A DNA stretch of 64,000 bases, taken from NCBI RefSeq assembly GCF_020171845.1, contig NZ_JAIVAM010000002.1:474407-538406 (forward strand). The letters run 5' to 3'. This DNA comes from Cytobacillus kochii. Lineage in GTDB: Bacteria > Bacillota > Bacilli > Bacillales > Cytobacillaceae. Within the stretch, counting starts at the first letter, position 1. Each line of letters begins with the position of its first letter. A program made the position numbers and the translations under genes. The notes beneath the pieces are model-generated. The model searched no databases and had not been told where the DNA came from. It worked only from the letters and a program-made list of their open reading frames with translations. Shown here piece by piece: positions 35,693 to 44,591 of this stretch.

Positions 35693-35821
35693 TTAATGTC
35701 TTTGCTGAAGGGGGTTTTTGGCTGCACGATCAGCACGTTTAAATTCTTTTGCATATGTAACTTCTTGCATGCTTGAAAGACCACTAAAGCTCCGTTCTTT
35801 CCTCTTTTTATCATTTGCCAT
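35693..35821 (-). CDS. yfhE: YfhE family small protein
   Basis: A 42-residue basic protein, read from ATG 35821 with AAAGGGTGA upstream. The core SSMQEVTYAKEFKRADRAA matches the YfhE family of Bacillaceae, and the position next to yfhF and recX is the same as in B. subtilis. It is likely a small soluble, sporulation-related or uncharacterised protein; no function is known. It is shorter than 60 codons and lies in a different frame from a longer spurious minus-strand frame that covers it. Confidence 0.8.
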   Translation of the reverse strand: MANDKKRKERSFSGLSSMQEVTYAKEFKRADRAAKNPLQQRH

Positions 35822-36039
35822 AACATTCACCCTTTCTTATTAGTAGTAAACTTTACTAGATTGCCCTATTTTAACGAGTATCATACGAGGGAAGTAAGGG
35901 ATGAGGAGAATAAAAGTGTTCGAGAAGGGGAGAGAACCGCGAAGGGCTTGACTTTCAGAAGGGAAAGAAACTGGGAGTGTCGCAAAAGGAAGAATAGCCT
36001 TCCTGTCGTCCTCAAAAGAGTAAAAAGAGAACTGCAGAC

Positions 36040-36545
36040 AAGTTGTGTATATGTGTAAATGCAGCAAGAAAAGGGAGAGAACTGCGTAAGACGTAATACG
36101 TGCAAAAGACAGTAAGAAAAGGGAGAGAACTGCGTAAGACGTAATACGTGCAAAAGACAGTAAGAAAAGGGAGAGAACTGCGCGTAAAACGTAGATACGT
36201 GCAAAAAGTAGCAAGAAAATGGAGGGAATTGCGCGCAAAACGAAGATACGCGCAAAAGACAGTAAGAAAAGATAGAAAACTGCGCGTAAAACGAAGATAC
36301 GCGCAAAAGGCAGTAAGAAAAGGTAGAAAACTGCGCGCAAAACGAAGATACGCGCAAAAGACAGTAAGAAAAGGAAAAGAATGCGCGCAAAACGAAGATA
36401 CGCGCAAAAGACAGTAAGAAAAGGTAGAAAACTGCGCGCAAAACGAAGATACGCGCAAAAGACAGTAAGAAAAGGAAAAGAACTGCGCGCAAAACGAAGA
36501 TACGCGCAAAAGGCAGTAAGAAAGAGGGAGAGAACTGCGCGTAAA
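36040..36545 (+). repeat. Tandem repeat array, 51-base period, about ten units
   Basis: The TACG of each unit falls at 36097, 36145, 36196, 36247, 36298, 36349, 36399, 36450 and 36501, so the step is 51 except for 48 once and 50 once; a degenerate unit precedes at about 36050. Each unit reads, in pieces, TGCGCG(T/C)AAAACGAAGATACGCGCA then AAAGACAGTAAGAAAAGG and a purine-rich joint. TGCGCGT and ACGCGCA are an inverted repeat, so every unit can form a seven-pair hairpin. Copies at the left are diverged, those at the right nearly identical. Units are purine-rich on the plus strand. Confidence 0.92.
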
Positions 36546-36860
36546 GCGGTTTTAAATCCAAAAAATCACAAAAAAGCAGTTGTGTATTAATTTCCATAGG
36601 AGTACAAACAATCAAAAAGTACTTTGCTAGCATGAAATTATACAGAAATTTACGAGAGTGAGGAAATAGGAGAAATCACCGTCCTCAAAAAAGGATCATG
36701 CCCCAGCTCGTCGTAGGGAAGGATTTCTTCTCCGAAAAAGTTCAATAAACTTAACGGAGAAGCACGGCGAATGGATAAACCACCACTCTTAGTAGAAAAG
36801 TGGTTAAAAGAAAAAATCAGAGCAAAAAAGGGGAAATAAATGGTCTATTTACGTAAACAA
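36546..36860 (+). other. Gene-poor stretch with nested inverted repeat and a tiny ORF
   Basis: After the array, CTTCTCCG (36728-36735) and CGGAGAAG, about 20 bases later, enclose a second inverted repeat AAGTT/AACTT, giving a long nested hairpin. ATG 36771 then opens a 22-residue lysine-rich frame (MDKPPLLVEKWLKEKIRAKK...) ending at 36839, with GGAGAAG upstream; ACCACT/AGTGGT inside it form another small hairpin. I do not recognise the peptide or an RNA family. It could be a decayed gene or a structured transcript. Confidence 0.35.
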
Positions 36861-36895
36861 AAGATACGTGAACACTCTAAAGAATCACGTATCTT
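36861..36895. terminator. Terminator after yfhF
   Basis: AAGATACGTGA and TCACGTATCTT form a perfect 11-pair stem with a 13-base loop. Flanks are only moderately A/T-rich. Confidence 0.65.
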
Positions 36896-36941
36896 CTTTA
36901 TTTAATCAACAGAGTGTATTTGTAACATCAAAATATAAAAG

Positions 36942-37853
36942 CTACTTTTGATAAATATCTTTTAATGCTTCTTTTAAATGAGTAAAATGAAAAGGGTAAT
37001 CATGACTCAGAAGTTTTTTTGGTGTAACTTTTTGCCCTTCAGTTACGAGCATACTCATTTCACCAAGGATAGCTCTTACTGCAAATGAAGGGACAGGTAG
37101 CCAATGTGGTTTATGGAGCACAGAGCTTAAAATATGGCCAAACTCATTCATGGTTACTGGGTTTGGAGCAGTAAAATTGACGGGACCTTCTATTGATTCA
37201 TGTTCAATCATATAAACGATTGCGGAGATAACGTCATTAATATGAATCCAAGAAAGCCATTGATTACCACTACCAATTCTACCTCCAGCATAGAGTTTAT
37301 AAGGAAGCGCCATCTTAGGTAACGCCCCTGCATTTTTATCGAGAATGATGCCAAAACGACAACATACCGTGCGTATATTCCAATCTTTTTCGGCAGTTTT
37401 TGCTATATCCTCCCAGTTCTTAACGACAGTACTTAAAAAATCCTCACCAGAATAAGGACTTGCCTCGTCAAATGTACGCTTTTCTGATGTGCCATAATAG
37501 CCAACAGCACTTGCATTAATAAGGGTGTATGGCTTTTCGTTTAGATAATTGATTAGGCGTATTACCTCATTTGTAGCATGCATTCGACTATGGTATATTC
37601 TTCTTTTTCTTTCTTCAGTCCAACGACCACTGTTGATTGATTCCCCAGCTAAATTAATGAGGACATCTATTCCTTCTAGCATTTCTTCTGGTTCATCCCC
37701 TTCATTTAACCATTGAACAAAGTGGAGACCTTGTTTTTCTTGCTTCTTTTCTTTATTTCTCGTAAGGATATAAACTTGGTGATTTTTTTGTAATAATTGG
37801 TCAGTTAGTTTTTGTCCAATAAAGCCCGTTCCACCTGTTAAAGCAATTTTCAT
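36942..37853 (-). CDS. yfhF: YfhF-like TIGR01777 family NAD-dependent epimerase/nucleotide-sugar-type protein
   Basis: A 303-residue short-chain dehydrogenase-like protein. The N terminus MKIALTGGTGFIGQKL is the Rossmann GxxGxxG motif, and YYGTSEKRTFDEASPYSGEDFL and the C-terminal segment DYPFHFTHLKEALKDI are typical of the TIGR01777 group, which includes YfhF of B. subtilis and plant SulA-like proteins. Enzyme substrate is not known. It is divergent from recX with about 100 bases between, as in B. subtilis, which supports the assignment. Confidence 0.88.
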   Translation of the reverse strand: MKIALTGGTGFIGQKLTDQLLQKNHQVYILTRNKEKKQEKQGLHFVQWLNEGDEPEEMLEGIDVLINLAGESINSGRWTEERKRRIYHSRMHATNEVIRLINYLNEKPYTLINASAVGYYGTSEKRTFDEASPYSGEDFLSTVVKNWEDIAKTAEKDWNIRTVCCRFGIILDKNAGALPKMALPYKLYAGGRIGSGNQWLSWIHINDVISAIVYMIEHESIEGPVNFTAPNPVTMNEFGHILSSVLHKPHWLPVPSFAVRAILGEMSMLVTEGQKVTPKKLLSHDYPFHFTHLKEALKDIYQK

Positions 37854-37955
37854 GTTGACCCCTCCGCAAAAATTCTCTTCTATTTCTAATTGAATTCAAT
37901 GAAAAGTGGATTAAAACCTGTTTTTTTTGTGGTAAAGTTAAAGTGAGGTGAGGAT

Positions 37956-38765
37956 ATGCCTACAATTACTAAAATTACGATTCAAAAGAAAAATAAAGAT
38001 CGCTACAATATCTATACCGACAGTGAGCATGGAGAGACGTATGCCTTCAGTGTGGATGAAGATGTGTTAATTAAATATAATATGAAAAAAGGGAAAGAGA
38101 TTGATTCCTTACTCATCGGAGAAATTCAATTCCAAGATGAGATTAGAAAGGCGTACAATACGGCCATCCATTATCTTTCTAGTAGAATGCGTTCTGAATC
38201 TGAAGTTCGTACACATTTAATCAAGAAAGAATATGCTGTTGAGTTGATAGATGAAGTGATCCATAAATTATATCAATACCAATTCTTGAATGATGAAGAA
38301 TTCGCTATTGCATTTGTGAGAACACAAAAGAATACAACAGATAAAGGTCCAAATATAATTAAACATGAATTGAAAGATAAAGGTATAGCTGAAAATATCA
38401 TACAGGATGTTTTAGAACTATACCCAAAGGAAGAGCAAGTTGAAACAGCCATTTCTCTTTGTCAGAAATATACGCTTAAATATAAAAAAGATTCCTCAAG
38501 AATGATGCAACAAAAAATAGAGCAAATGTTAACGAGAAAAGGCTTCAGTTATGATATGATTCAGTTGGCACTTGAAGAAATACAATTAGAGAAAGACGAT
38601 GATGAGGAGATGGGAGCTCTGAAACGTCAAGCGGAAAAAATAAGTAGAAAATATAATCATGAAGAACCATTCATCTATGAGCAAAAGTTAAAGCAAGCGT
38701 TATTTCGAAAAGGGTTTCCTTTGCATTTAATTGATGCCTATTTAAAAGAAAATAAAGATGTATGA
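37956..38765 (+). CDS. recX: Recombination regulator RecX
   Basis: A 269-residue, helix-rich protein that modulates RecA filaments. RecX repeats are visible: AIHYLSSRMRSESEVRTHL, the YQYLNDEEFA-like block (YQYQFLNDEEFAIAFVR), and two later tandem three-helix units ending RKGFPLHLIDAYL. The long Gram-positive form (about 265 residues) is expected. GTGAGGTGAGG precedes the ATG. It is followed after 15 bases by yfhH, probably in one transcript. Confidence 0.92.
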   Translation: MPTITKITIQKKNKDRYNIYTDSEHGETYAFSVDEDVLIKYNMKKGKEIDSLLIGEIQFQDEIRKAYNTAIHYLSSRMRSESEVRTHLIKKEYAVELIDEVIHKLYQYQFLNDEEFAIAFVRTQKNTTDKGPNIIKHELKDKGIAENIIQDVLELYPKEEQVETAISLCQKYTLKYKKDSSRMMQQKIEQMLTRKGFSYDMIQLALEEIQLEKDDDEEMGALKRQAEKISRKYNHEEPFIYEQKLKQALFRKGFPLHLIDAYLKENKDV

Positions 38766-38780
38766 GGAGGTCTTTTTACT

Positions 38781-39107
38781 ATGCAAGAAAAAAGATATAG
38801 CCAATTGAGCGAATATGAGCTAAAACAAGAAATTGCTCAATTAAGAGAAAAATCTAGAAAAGCTGAGCAATTAGGCATGGTTAATGAATTCGCTGTTCTA
38901 GAGAGAAAAACAGTGATGGCTAAGTCATATTTGCTTAATCCCGATGACTTTCTTAAAAATGAAATATATGAAATAGAGGGAGATCCAGGCTCTTACTTTA
39001 AAATTGATTATATGAATGGTGTTTTTGCTTGGGGTTATCGCTTAGCTGGAGAAAAAGAGCAAGAAGCATTACCGATTGCCATGCTCGGCAAGTTGAAAAA
39101 TCTTTAA
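38781..39107 (+). CDS. yfhH: YfhH family protein (DUF1811)
   Basis: A 108-residue protein: an N-terminal helical part (YELKQEIAQLREKSRKAEQ) and a small SH3-like C-terminal beta domain with YEIEGDPGSYFKIDYMNGV and FAWGYRL. This is the YfhH/DUF1811 family, of unknown function, found next to recX throughout the Bacillaceae. GAGGAGG precedes the ATG. It is followed by a terminator at 39108-39137. Confidence 0.88.
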   Translation: MQEKRYSQLSEYELKQEIAQLREKSRKAEQLGMVNEFAVLERKTVMAKSYLLNPDDFLKNEIYEIEGDPGSYFKIDYMNGVFAWGYRLAGEKEQEALPIAMLGKLKNL

Positions 39108-39137
39108 AAAGAGGATGACATTTATCATCCTCTTTTA
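39108..39137 (+). terminator. recX-yfhH terminator
   Basis: AAAGAGGATGA pairs with TCATCCTCTTT across a six-base loop, then TTTTAG; the plus-strand operon ends here and faces the minus-strand small genes. Confidence 0.85.
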
Positions 39138-39140
39138 GTG

Positions 39141-39299
39141 TTAAGGGGTTTTTTGTAAAGTTCGCTTGAGCTTAATAAGATTTTGCGTTTGTTGTGTTTC
39201 TCCATTTACTTGGTAATGTGCCTTTTTCGGATTGAAATGTCCGGATGCAAACGGACTGTTAAATTCGTTTTCACCAAAGATTTCTTTTTTGTTTACCAT
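39141..39299 (-). CDS. Small YpzG-like protein
   Basis: A 52-residue protein read from ATG 39299, with GGGGG nine bases upstream. The middle part SPFASGHFNPKKAHYQVNGE followed by TQQTQ resembles the YpzG-like family (motifs N-P-K-x-A and Q-V-N-G-E-T-Q). It is basic, Asn/Gln-rich and lies directly downstream of sspK on the same strand, 19 bases away, suggesting co-expression in the forespore. Family assignment is from memory and only moderately sure. It is too short for usual ORF cut-offs. Confidence 0.6.
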   Translation of the reverse strand: MVNKKEIFGENEFNSPFASGHFNPKKAHYQVNGETQQTQNLIKLKRTLQKTP

Positions 39300-39318
39300 G
39301 TAAATTAACCCCCTAAGT

Positions 39319-39489
39319 TTAATAATCAGTTGTATTGCTATTGCGATTTGATGATGCCTTCATCCGTTCCTGTGGCTGTGTTTGTATCGTTCCATCTGCT
39401 CTTTTTGAAGCAAACTCAGCTTTGGCACGTGGTTCACCGTCAAACTTATTGTGGTTTTGATTAGGGAAATGAGCGGCTTTATTACGCAT
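39319..39489 (-). CDS. sspK: Small acid-soluble spore protein K
   Basis: A 56-residue spore protein. The core [20 protein letters not shown] followed by [13 protein letters not shown] is very close to B. subtilis SspK. The ATG at 39489 has GAGG seven bases upstream. It is made in the forespore and located in the spore core; sigma-G control is expected, but I cannot point to a clear promoter. The position between yfhH and yfhJ agrees with the conserved gene order. Confidence 0.92.
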   Translation of the reverse strand: MRNKAAHFPNQNHNKFDGEPRAKAEFASKRADGTIQTQPQERMKASSNRNSNTTDY

Positions 39490-39608
39490 CGTTTTTGCCT
39501 CATTTCTAAAATTATTTGCGAAGTCATTTATTCAACTTCGCCTATTCATTAGTATAAGCAAATACGTATCTCACACACGGAAAAAATAAATTGGAAGTAG
39601 GGTAAAAA

Positions 39609-39878
39609 ATGAATGAATTTCAAAATAAACTTCTTAATCGTTTATTGGAGATAAATGATCAATTGTCTGTTCACATTGCCAGAACATGGATTGAATTGCT
39701 TTGGGAGGATTTTGAAGCGACCTATGCGAAGGCAGGAAAAAAATATCAGGGTGAAGAGATGACTGCTAAAGTAGTCAGCCAATGGATTGAAAATCATGGG
39801 GCTAAATTACATGAGTTTATCGCAAAAAATCCAAAATATAAACATTTACTTGAGGAAGATAAAAATAAAATGAATTAA
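39609..39878 (+). CDS. yfhJ: YfhJ family protein (WVELL motif)
   Basis: An 89-residue acidic, helical protein. The block ARTWIELLWEDFEATYAKAG carries the W-I/V-E-L-L motif that names the family. No function is known. GGAAGTAGGG precedes the ATG. It stands between sspK and yfhP as in B. subtilis, divergent from sspK, and ends at a strong terminator. Confidence 0.9.
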   Translation: MNEFQNKLLNRLLEINDQLSVHIARTWIELLWEDFEATYAKAGKKYQGEEMTAKVVSQWIENHGAKLHEFIAKNPKYKHLLEEDKNKMN

Positions 39879-39888
39879 GCCATAAAAG

Positions 39889-39936
39889 AGAGCTCCCCCA
39901 TTGGTTAATAGGAGCTGATAGGGGGAGCTTCTTTAT
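39889..39936 (+). terminator. yfhJ terminator
   Basis: AGCTCCCCC (39891-39899) and GGGGGAGCT (39921-39929) are perfect arms, followed by TCTTTATGG; the long loop contains another GGAGCT. Confidence 0.75.
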
Positions 39937-39956
39937 GGTGTTTGCACATTTACTTT

Positions 39957-40937
39957 TTAGTTTGTAATAATATCTAATTTCTTCTTCAATTTCTCCTCAC
40001 TAAATATCCAGCCGGTATATGAGTTGATGATCGTTAAATCCTTGTCTAAATGGGCAACAGCAACAAATGGATAATATTCATTGCTACGATATCTTAAATC
40101 GATAAATCTTATTTCTACAATGTTTTCGATTGTCTCAATTTCCCATCTATACACTGGAGAAAAGGAAAGAAAGGCAGAAATATTCTTATCTTTCGTTGCT
40201 GCGTTAAAAATCGGTGTTTTTGGTATAGGTACACGCTTAAACTGATCAACAATACGAACTTGACCTCTAAGGGCGCGTCCAACAAAAAAGCTATCTTTAT
40301 TTTTTATAGCAATTCTCCATTGGTTGTATTTCATAGTTGGTGATATAATGATTTCTGTTGCGTCAGGGATGAGCTTTTGAACTTTCGCTTCAACGGATTT
40401 CTTTGCAAAATAACGTAAAACATAATAAATAAATAAAATACAATAAATCACTAGGAATGTATATCCTGGGTCCATTCCGAATATCCACAGAAACAAGCCG
40501 AAGATGTGCATGGCAAAAATAAACGGATCAAATGTATTGATCATACCTAATGCTACCCATCTTGATGAAAATGGCCTTAAAGCTTGTGTGCCATAAGCAT
40601 TAAAAATATCGACAAATACATGTAAAAATACAGCTATAAAGGTCCATAACCAAAGGTGAAAAAGGTTTGTTTCCGGAAAAAATAAATAAATAACACCTGT
40701 TATAAGTAATGGCCATAGTATCACGGCTGGAATGCTATGAGTAACACCCCGATGATTTCTAATATATGAAGCATTATTTTTTAATTTTAATATGGTATCG
40801 ATATCTGGTATTTGTGATCCAATTATTGTACCGACCATTACACTTGCTGCTGTTATTGAACTATTGGCAACAACGGGATCAAGTGTTGCAAGTCCTCCTA
40901 GCGCCAGTCCCATGACTACGTGAGTTCCGGTATCCAA
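39957..40937 (-). CDS. yfhP: YfhP-like membrane-bound metal-dependent hydrolase
   Basis: A 326-residue membrane protein of the LexA-binding/inner-membrane metal-dependent hydrolase family. The N-terminal HVVMGLALGG, SQIPDIDTIL and RNHRGVTHSI supply the His/Asp set presumed to bind metal; about four membrane helices follow, then a soluble C-terminal domain of about 130 residues. B. subtilis YfhP (327) has the same layout and negatively affects yfhQ (mutY). It begins with TTG at 40937, with AAGGAGG ten bases upstream. It is divergent from mutY, as in B. subtilis. Confidence 0.9.
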   Translation of the reverse strand: MDTGTHVVMGLALGGLATLDPVVANSSITAASVMVGTIIGSQIPDIDTILKLKNNASYIRNHRGVTHSIPAVILWPLLITGVIYLFFPETNLFHLWLWTFIAVFLHVFVDIFNAYGTQALRPFSSRWVALGMINTFDPFIFAMHIFGLFLWIFGMDPGYTFLVIYCILFIYYVLRYFAKKSVEAKVQKLIPDATEIIISPTMKYNQWRIAIKNKDSFFVGRALRGQVRIVDQFKRVPIPKTPIFNAATKDKNISAFLSFSPVYRWEIETIENIVEIRFIDLRYRSNEYYPFVAVAHLDKDLTIINSYTGWIFSEEKLKKKLDIITN

Positions 40938-41023
40938 AAGAGGAATTCCTCCTTTTTGTTTTTAACATTTTATATAGTATATTCCCTAATTAACATAGTT
41001 TCAAATCATGGAGGTTAAAAAAA

Positions 41024-42130
41024 ATGAACAATTCTCAACTAAAAGATAATCCTATAGATATTTATGCATTTCAACAGGATTTATTATCTTGGTTTGAAAA
41101 AGAGCAGAGAGACCTACCATGGAGAAAGGATAAAGATCCATATAAAGTATGGGTGTCTGAAATCATGCTCCAACAAACAAGAGTCGACACCGTTATCCCG
41201 TACTTTTTACGTTTTATGGAGGCATTTCCTACAGTGAAAGATCTTGCAGAAGCGGAAGAAGAAAAGGTGCTGAAACTTTGGGAAGGTCTTGGTTATTATT
41301 CTAGGGCAAGAAATTTACAATCTGCAGTCAGAGAAGTACAGGAACAGTATGACGGAGTAGTACCTAACAATATTAAGGATATTTCTGCATTAAAAGGTGT
41401 TGGCCCTTACACTGCTGGTGCGATATTAAGTATTGCTTATGGTGAGCCAGAACCTGCAGTTGATGGTAACGTGATGCGTGTTCTTTCACGTATTCTCATG
41501 ATCGAAGCTGATATCGCTAAAGCTTCAGCGAGAAAAATATTTGAAGCAGCGGTAAGAGAGTTAATTTCTCATGATAACCCATCGTATTTTAATCAAGCTT
41601 TAATGGAGTTAGGTGCGCTTATATGCACGCCAACTTCCCCATCTTGCTTATTATGCCCCGTGAGAGATCATTGTCATGCTTTTTATGAAGGTAAGCAAGC
41701 GGAATTACCTGTAAAAACAAAAAAGGTGAAAAATAAGCATGTTCAGATTGCTTCTGCTATCCTCACTAATCGTAAGGGGCAGATATTAATCCGTAAAAGA
41801 CCAAATAAAGGATTGTTAGCTAATTTATGGGAGTTTCCGAATGAAGAAATTCATCTTCAAATCGATTCAGATAAACAGCAACTCCAAAATCAATTATCTA
41901 AGTCATACGATACGCATTTGAAAATTAATCAGCGAATTGGTCAAATTGATCATGTGTTCACGCACCTTACTTGGCATATCAATTTGTATGAAGGGGAAAT
42001 TCATTCAGTAACTGAAACAGAGAATGTAAAATTAGTATCCTTAGAAGAAATAAAAAAATATCCATTTCCCGTCTCCCATCAAAAAATGTTGAAGCAGTAC
42101 ATGCAGTATAAGGGGATAATGGATGAATGA
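41024..42130 (+). CDS. mutY: A/G-specific adenine glycosylase MutY
   Basis: A 368-residue DNA glycosylase that removes adenine mispaired with 8-oxoguanine. [19 protein letters not shown] contains the catalytic Glu, [11 protein letters not shown] is the helix-hairpin-helix, and VDGNVMRVL holds the Asp. [17 protein letters not shown] binds the [4Fe-4S] cluster. A C-terminal NUDIX-like domain (about 230-365) recognises 8-oxoguanine. GGAGG precedes the ATG. All key residues are intact. Confidence 0.95.
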   Translation: MNNSQLKDNPIDIYAFQQDLLSWFEKEQRDLPWRKDKDPYKVWVSEIMLQQTRVDTVIPYFLRFMEAFPTVKDLAEAEEEKVLKLWEGLGYYSRARNLQSAVREVQEQYDGVVPNNIKDISALKGVGPYTAGAILSIAYGEPEPAVDGNVMRVLSRILMIEADIAKASARKIFEAAVRELISHDNPSYFNQALMELGALICTPTSPSCLLCPVRDHCHAFYEGKQAELPVKTKKVKNKHVQIASAILTNRKGQILIRKRPNKGLLANLWEFPNEEIHLQIDSDKQQLQNQLSKSYDTHLKINQRIGQIDHVFTHLTWHINLYEGEIHSVTETENVKLVSLEEIKKYPFPVSHQKMLKQYMQYKGIMDE

Positions 42131-42205
42131 GATTGTCAATCATAACACAACAAGATAAAATGGGTACGATGGAAGAATTGAACATTGAAAGGAGCAAGTT
42201 TTTAG

Positions 42206-42958
<753 letters not shown>

Positions 42959-43043
42959 TGTAATATTCAGAATATAATTACTTCGAAAAAAATGGATAAT
43001 TCCTCTCGCTCTGGTTAAATTAATGAGCGTGGAGGTGATTAGG

Positions 43044-43199
43044 ATGGCTAAAAAGCAAAATCAACAACAACAAAACCAACAACAATATAATCAAGAATTT
43101 GCGAGTGAAACAAATGCTCAAGAAGTAAGACAACAAAATCAACAAGCTGAAGCTAATAAGCAAAAAGCGAAAAACCAAAACAACCAAAATCAACAATAG
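43044..43199 (+). CDS. sspE: Gamma-type small acid-soluble spore protein
   Basis: A 51-residue protein, almost half Gln and Asn. QEFASETNAQE carries the E-F-A-S-E-T type site cut by the germination protease Gpr. Such proteins do not bind DNA but store amino acids in the spore core. GGAGGTGATT lies directly upstream of the ATG at 43044. It is shorter than B. subtilis SspE (84) because only one repeat with one cleavage site is present. It sits between fabL and ygaB, exactly as in B. subtilis. Confidence 0.9.
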   Translation: MAKKQNQQQQNQQQYNQEFASETNAQEVRQQNQQAEANKQKAKNQNNQNQQ

Positions 43200-43208
43200 T
43201 TTTTCATT

Positions 43209-43245
43209 AAAAGGCGCTCCTTTTTTCAAAGGGGTGCTTTTTTAT
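43209..43245 (+). terminator. sspE terminator
   Basis: AAAGGCGCTCC pairs with GGGGTGCTTT (G-T wobbles) and is followed by TTTTATATTT. Confidence 0.8.
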
Positions 43246-43361
43246 ATTTAGTCTTCTCTTATTTCGACAAAAGTTCTATCTCATCAACAATAATCTGCAA
43301 AGGAATCGATACAAAAAAGATAGAATAGTTTAGAAAAGACTTTAAAGGCTGGTGTATTTTT

Positions 43362-43628
43362 ATGAATGAATTTCAAGCATTGGTTGAAGATCAAATGAAA
43401 ACAATGGATCATTTACTTTATTTGCAAAGTGAAGTGGAGCGATGTCATGAACTTCAAAATGAACTTTCTCGTTTACGCTCTAGAACAGCTGTAAGTGATA
43501 TTCACAGTGAAATCCAAAAAATGAAAGATGAATTAGATGAAATTGTGGCTGTATTTGAACAGCAAACGAATGAAGTGGTGAAATTGTTTCGCAAACAAAA
43601 TATGAAAAATACGAAGATTATCGTTTAG
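43362..43628 (+). CDS. ygaB: YgaB family coiled-coil protein
   Basis: An 88-residue, almost wholly helical protein with heptad-like spacing from about residue 10 to 75 (LLYLQSEVERCHELQNELSR, then KMKDELDEIVAVFEQQ). It belongs to the YgaB family of Bacillaceae, of unknown function. Position between sspE and ntdP is conserved. AAAGGCTGG is a modest ribosome binding site. The 261 bases that follow it hold a CTTAATT/AATTAAG inverted repeat (about 43678-43708) but no convincing terminator. Confidence 0.82.
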   Translation: MNEFQALVEDQMKTMDHLLYLQSEVERCHELQNELSRLRSRTAVSDIHSEIQKMKDELDEIVAVFEQQTNEVVKLFRKQNMKNTKIIV

Positions 43629-43889
43629 TAAACATATGTTAAAGGCAAGAATGATACAATAGGATGAGCATTACATACTTAATTACTGCTTAATCTGCCG
43701 ACAATTAAGCTGTCTTTGTTTTAAAATTCATTTTTTAACGTTATAATAAATAGAAAATAGGATCTGCACTTTGTTACCTTTAATCATCAATCAACTTATC
43801 GGAAGCATTATAGAAGGTAATAAGTTTGAGAGGATGTCCTTTTTAATAAAAGGTTCCAAAGCTTCCAGAAAGGAAAGTAGGGGAAAAGA

Positions 43890-44420
43890 ATGGCGGTACC
43901 CATAGAAGGTGAACCGGTACAAATTCATAGTTATAAACATAATGGGCACATCCATCGCGTCTGGGAAGAGTCAACAATCCTTAAAGGTACGCAAAACTTA
44001 ATTATTGGAGCAAATGATCGTACAATGGTTACTGAATCAGATGGTCGAACATGGATTACGAGAGAACCGGCAATCTGTTATTTTCACTCACAATATTGGT
44101 TTAATATTATCGGAATGCTGAGAGAAGATGGCGTGTACTATTATTGTAATTTAAGCTCTCCTTTTATTTACGATGGAGAGGCGGTTAAGTATATTGATTA
44201 CGATTTAGATATTAAAGTTTTTCCGGATATGACGTTTAATTTATTGGATGAAGATGAATATGAGCGTCATCGGCAAGAAATGCGTTATCCCACGCCGATT
44301 GATAAAATCTTGTGGGCAAATGTGGACAAGTTGATATTCTTAATTAGACAACGAAAAGGTCCTTTTGCACCGGATTTTGTGGATGGTTGGTATGAAAGAT
44401 ACTTGACTTACCGAAGATAA
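43890..44420 (+). CDS. ntdP: Nucleoside tri-/diphosphate phosphatase NtdP (DUF402)
   Basis: A 176-residue DUF402 enzyme, formerly Yga[21 protein letters not shown] and [20 protein letters not shown] are family blocks. [13 protein letters not shown] and LLDEDEYE supply the acidic residues expected to bind metal. It hydrolyses nucleoside tri- and diphosphates and in Staphylococcus affects the GTP/(p)ppGpp balance and virulence. AGGGGAAAAG precedes the ATG. The length agrees with the family (175-180). Terminator at 44436-44466. Confidence 0.92.
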   Translation: MAVPIEGEPVQIHSYKHNGHIHRVWEESTILKGTQNLIIGANDRTMVTESDGRTWITREPAICYFHSQYWFNIIGMLREDGVYYYCNLSSPFIYDGEAVKYIDYDLDIKVFPDMTFNLLDEDEYERHRQEMRYPTPIDKILWANVDKLIFLIRQRKGPFAPDFVDGWYERYLTYRR

Positions 44421-44435
44421 AATGTTTTATTTGCG

Positions 44436-44466
44436 CCTGTTGATATGATAAACAACAGGTTTTTAT
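44436..44466 (+). terminator. ntdP terminator
   Basis: CCTGTTG (44436-44442) pairs with CAACAGG (44453-44459), then TTTTTATTT. Confidence 0.85.
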
Positions 44467-44529
44467 TTGGCATGAAAAATAAATGGTATTATCTTTACAT
44501 AATGAATATCTAGAAGGCTTGAAGAAGAA

Positions 44530-44589
44530 ATGAATCATGATAATCTGGATAGATTAAAAGATAAAAGATCAAAAAGGGTGACAGGCTAA
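44530..44589 (+). CDS. Possible 19-codon leader ORF coupled to ygaD
   Basis: ATG 44530 to TAA 44587-44589 encodes a basic 19-residue peptide ([19 protein letters not shown]). The ribosome binding site of ygaD (AAGGGTGA) lies inside its last codons, and the TTG of ygaD begins two bases after the stop. Its own Shine-Dalgarno (GAAGAAG) is weak. It may allow translational coupling for a gene with a poor start codon, or be chance. Confidence 0.3.
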   Translation: MNHDNLDRLKDKRSKRVTG

Positions 44590-44591
44590 AA

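Noticed and set aside
35644..35826. 60-codon minus-strand frame starting MLWQMIKRGKNG
   Set aside because: It is a frame-shifted shadow of yfhE, which is in a different frame with a proper ribosome binding site and family motif, and it runs through the terminator.
36040..36545. CRISPR array
   Set aside because: Successive units are continuous copies with no unique spacers between constant repeats, and no cas genes are nearby.
35840..36633. Long minus-strand frames of 165-250 codons made of repeats such as RIFVLRAVFYLFLLSFA
   Set aside because: They exist in three overlapping frames on one strand and two on the other because the DNA repeat period is a multiple of three and free of stops. No ribosome binding site or start region supports them; the DNA repeat explains them all.
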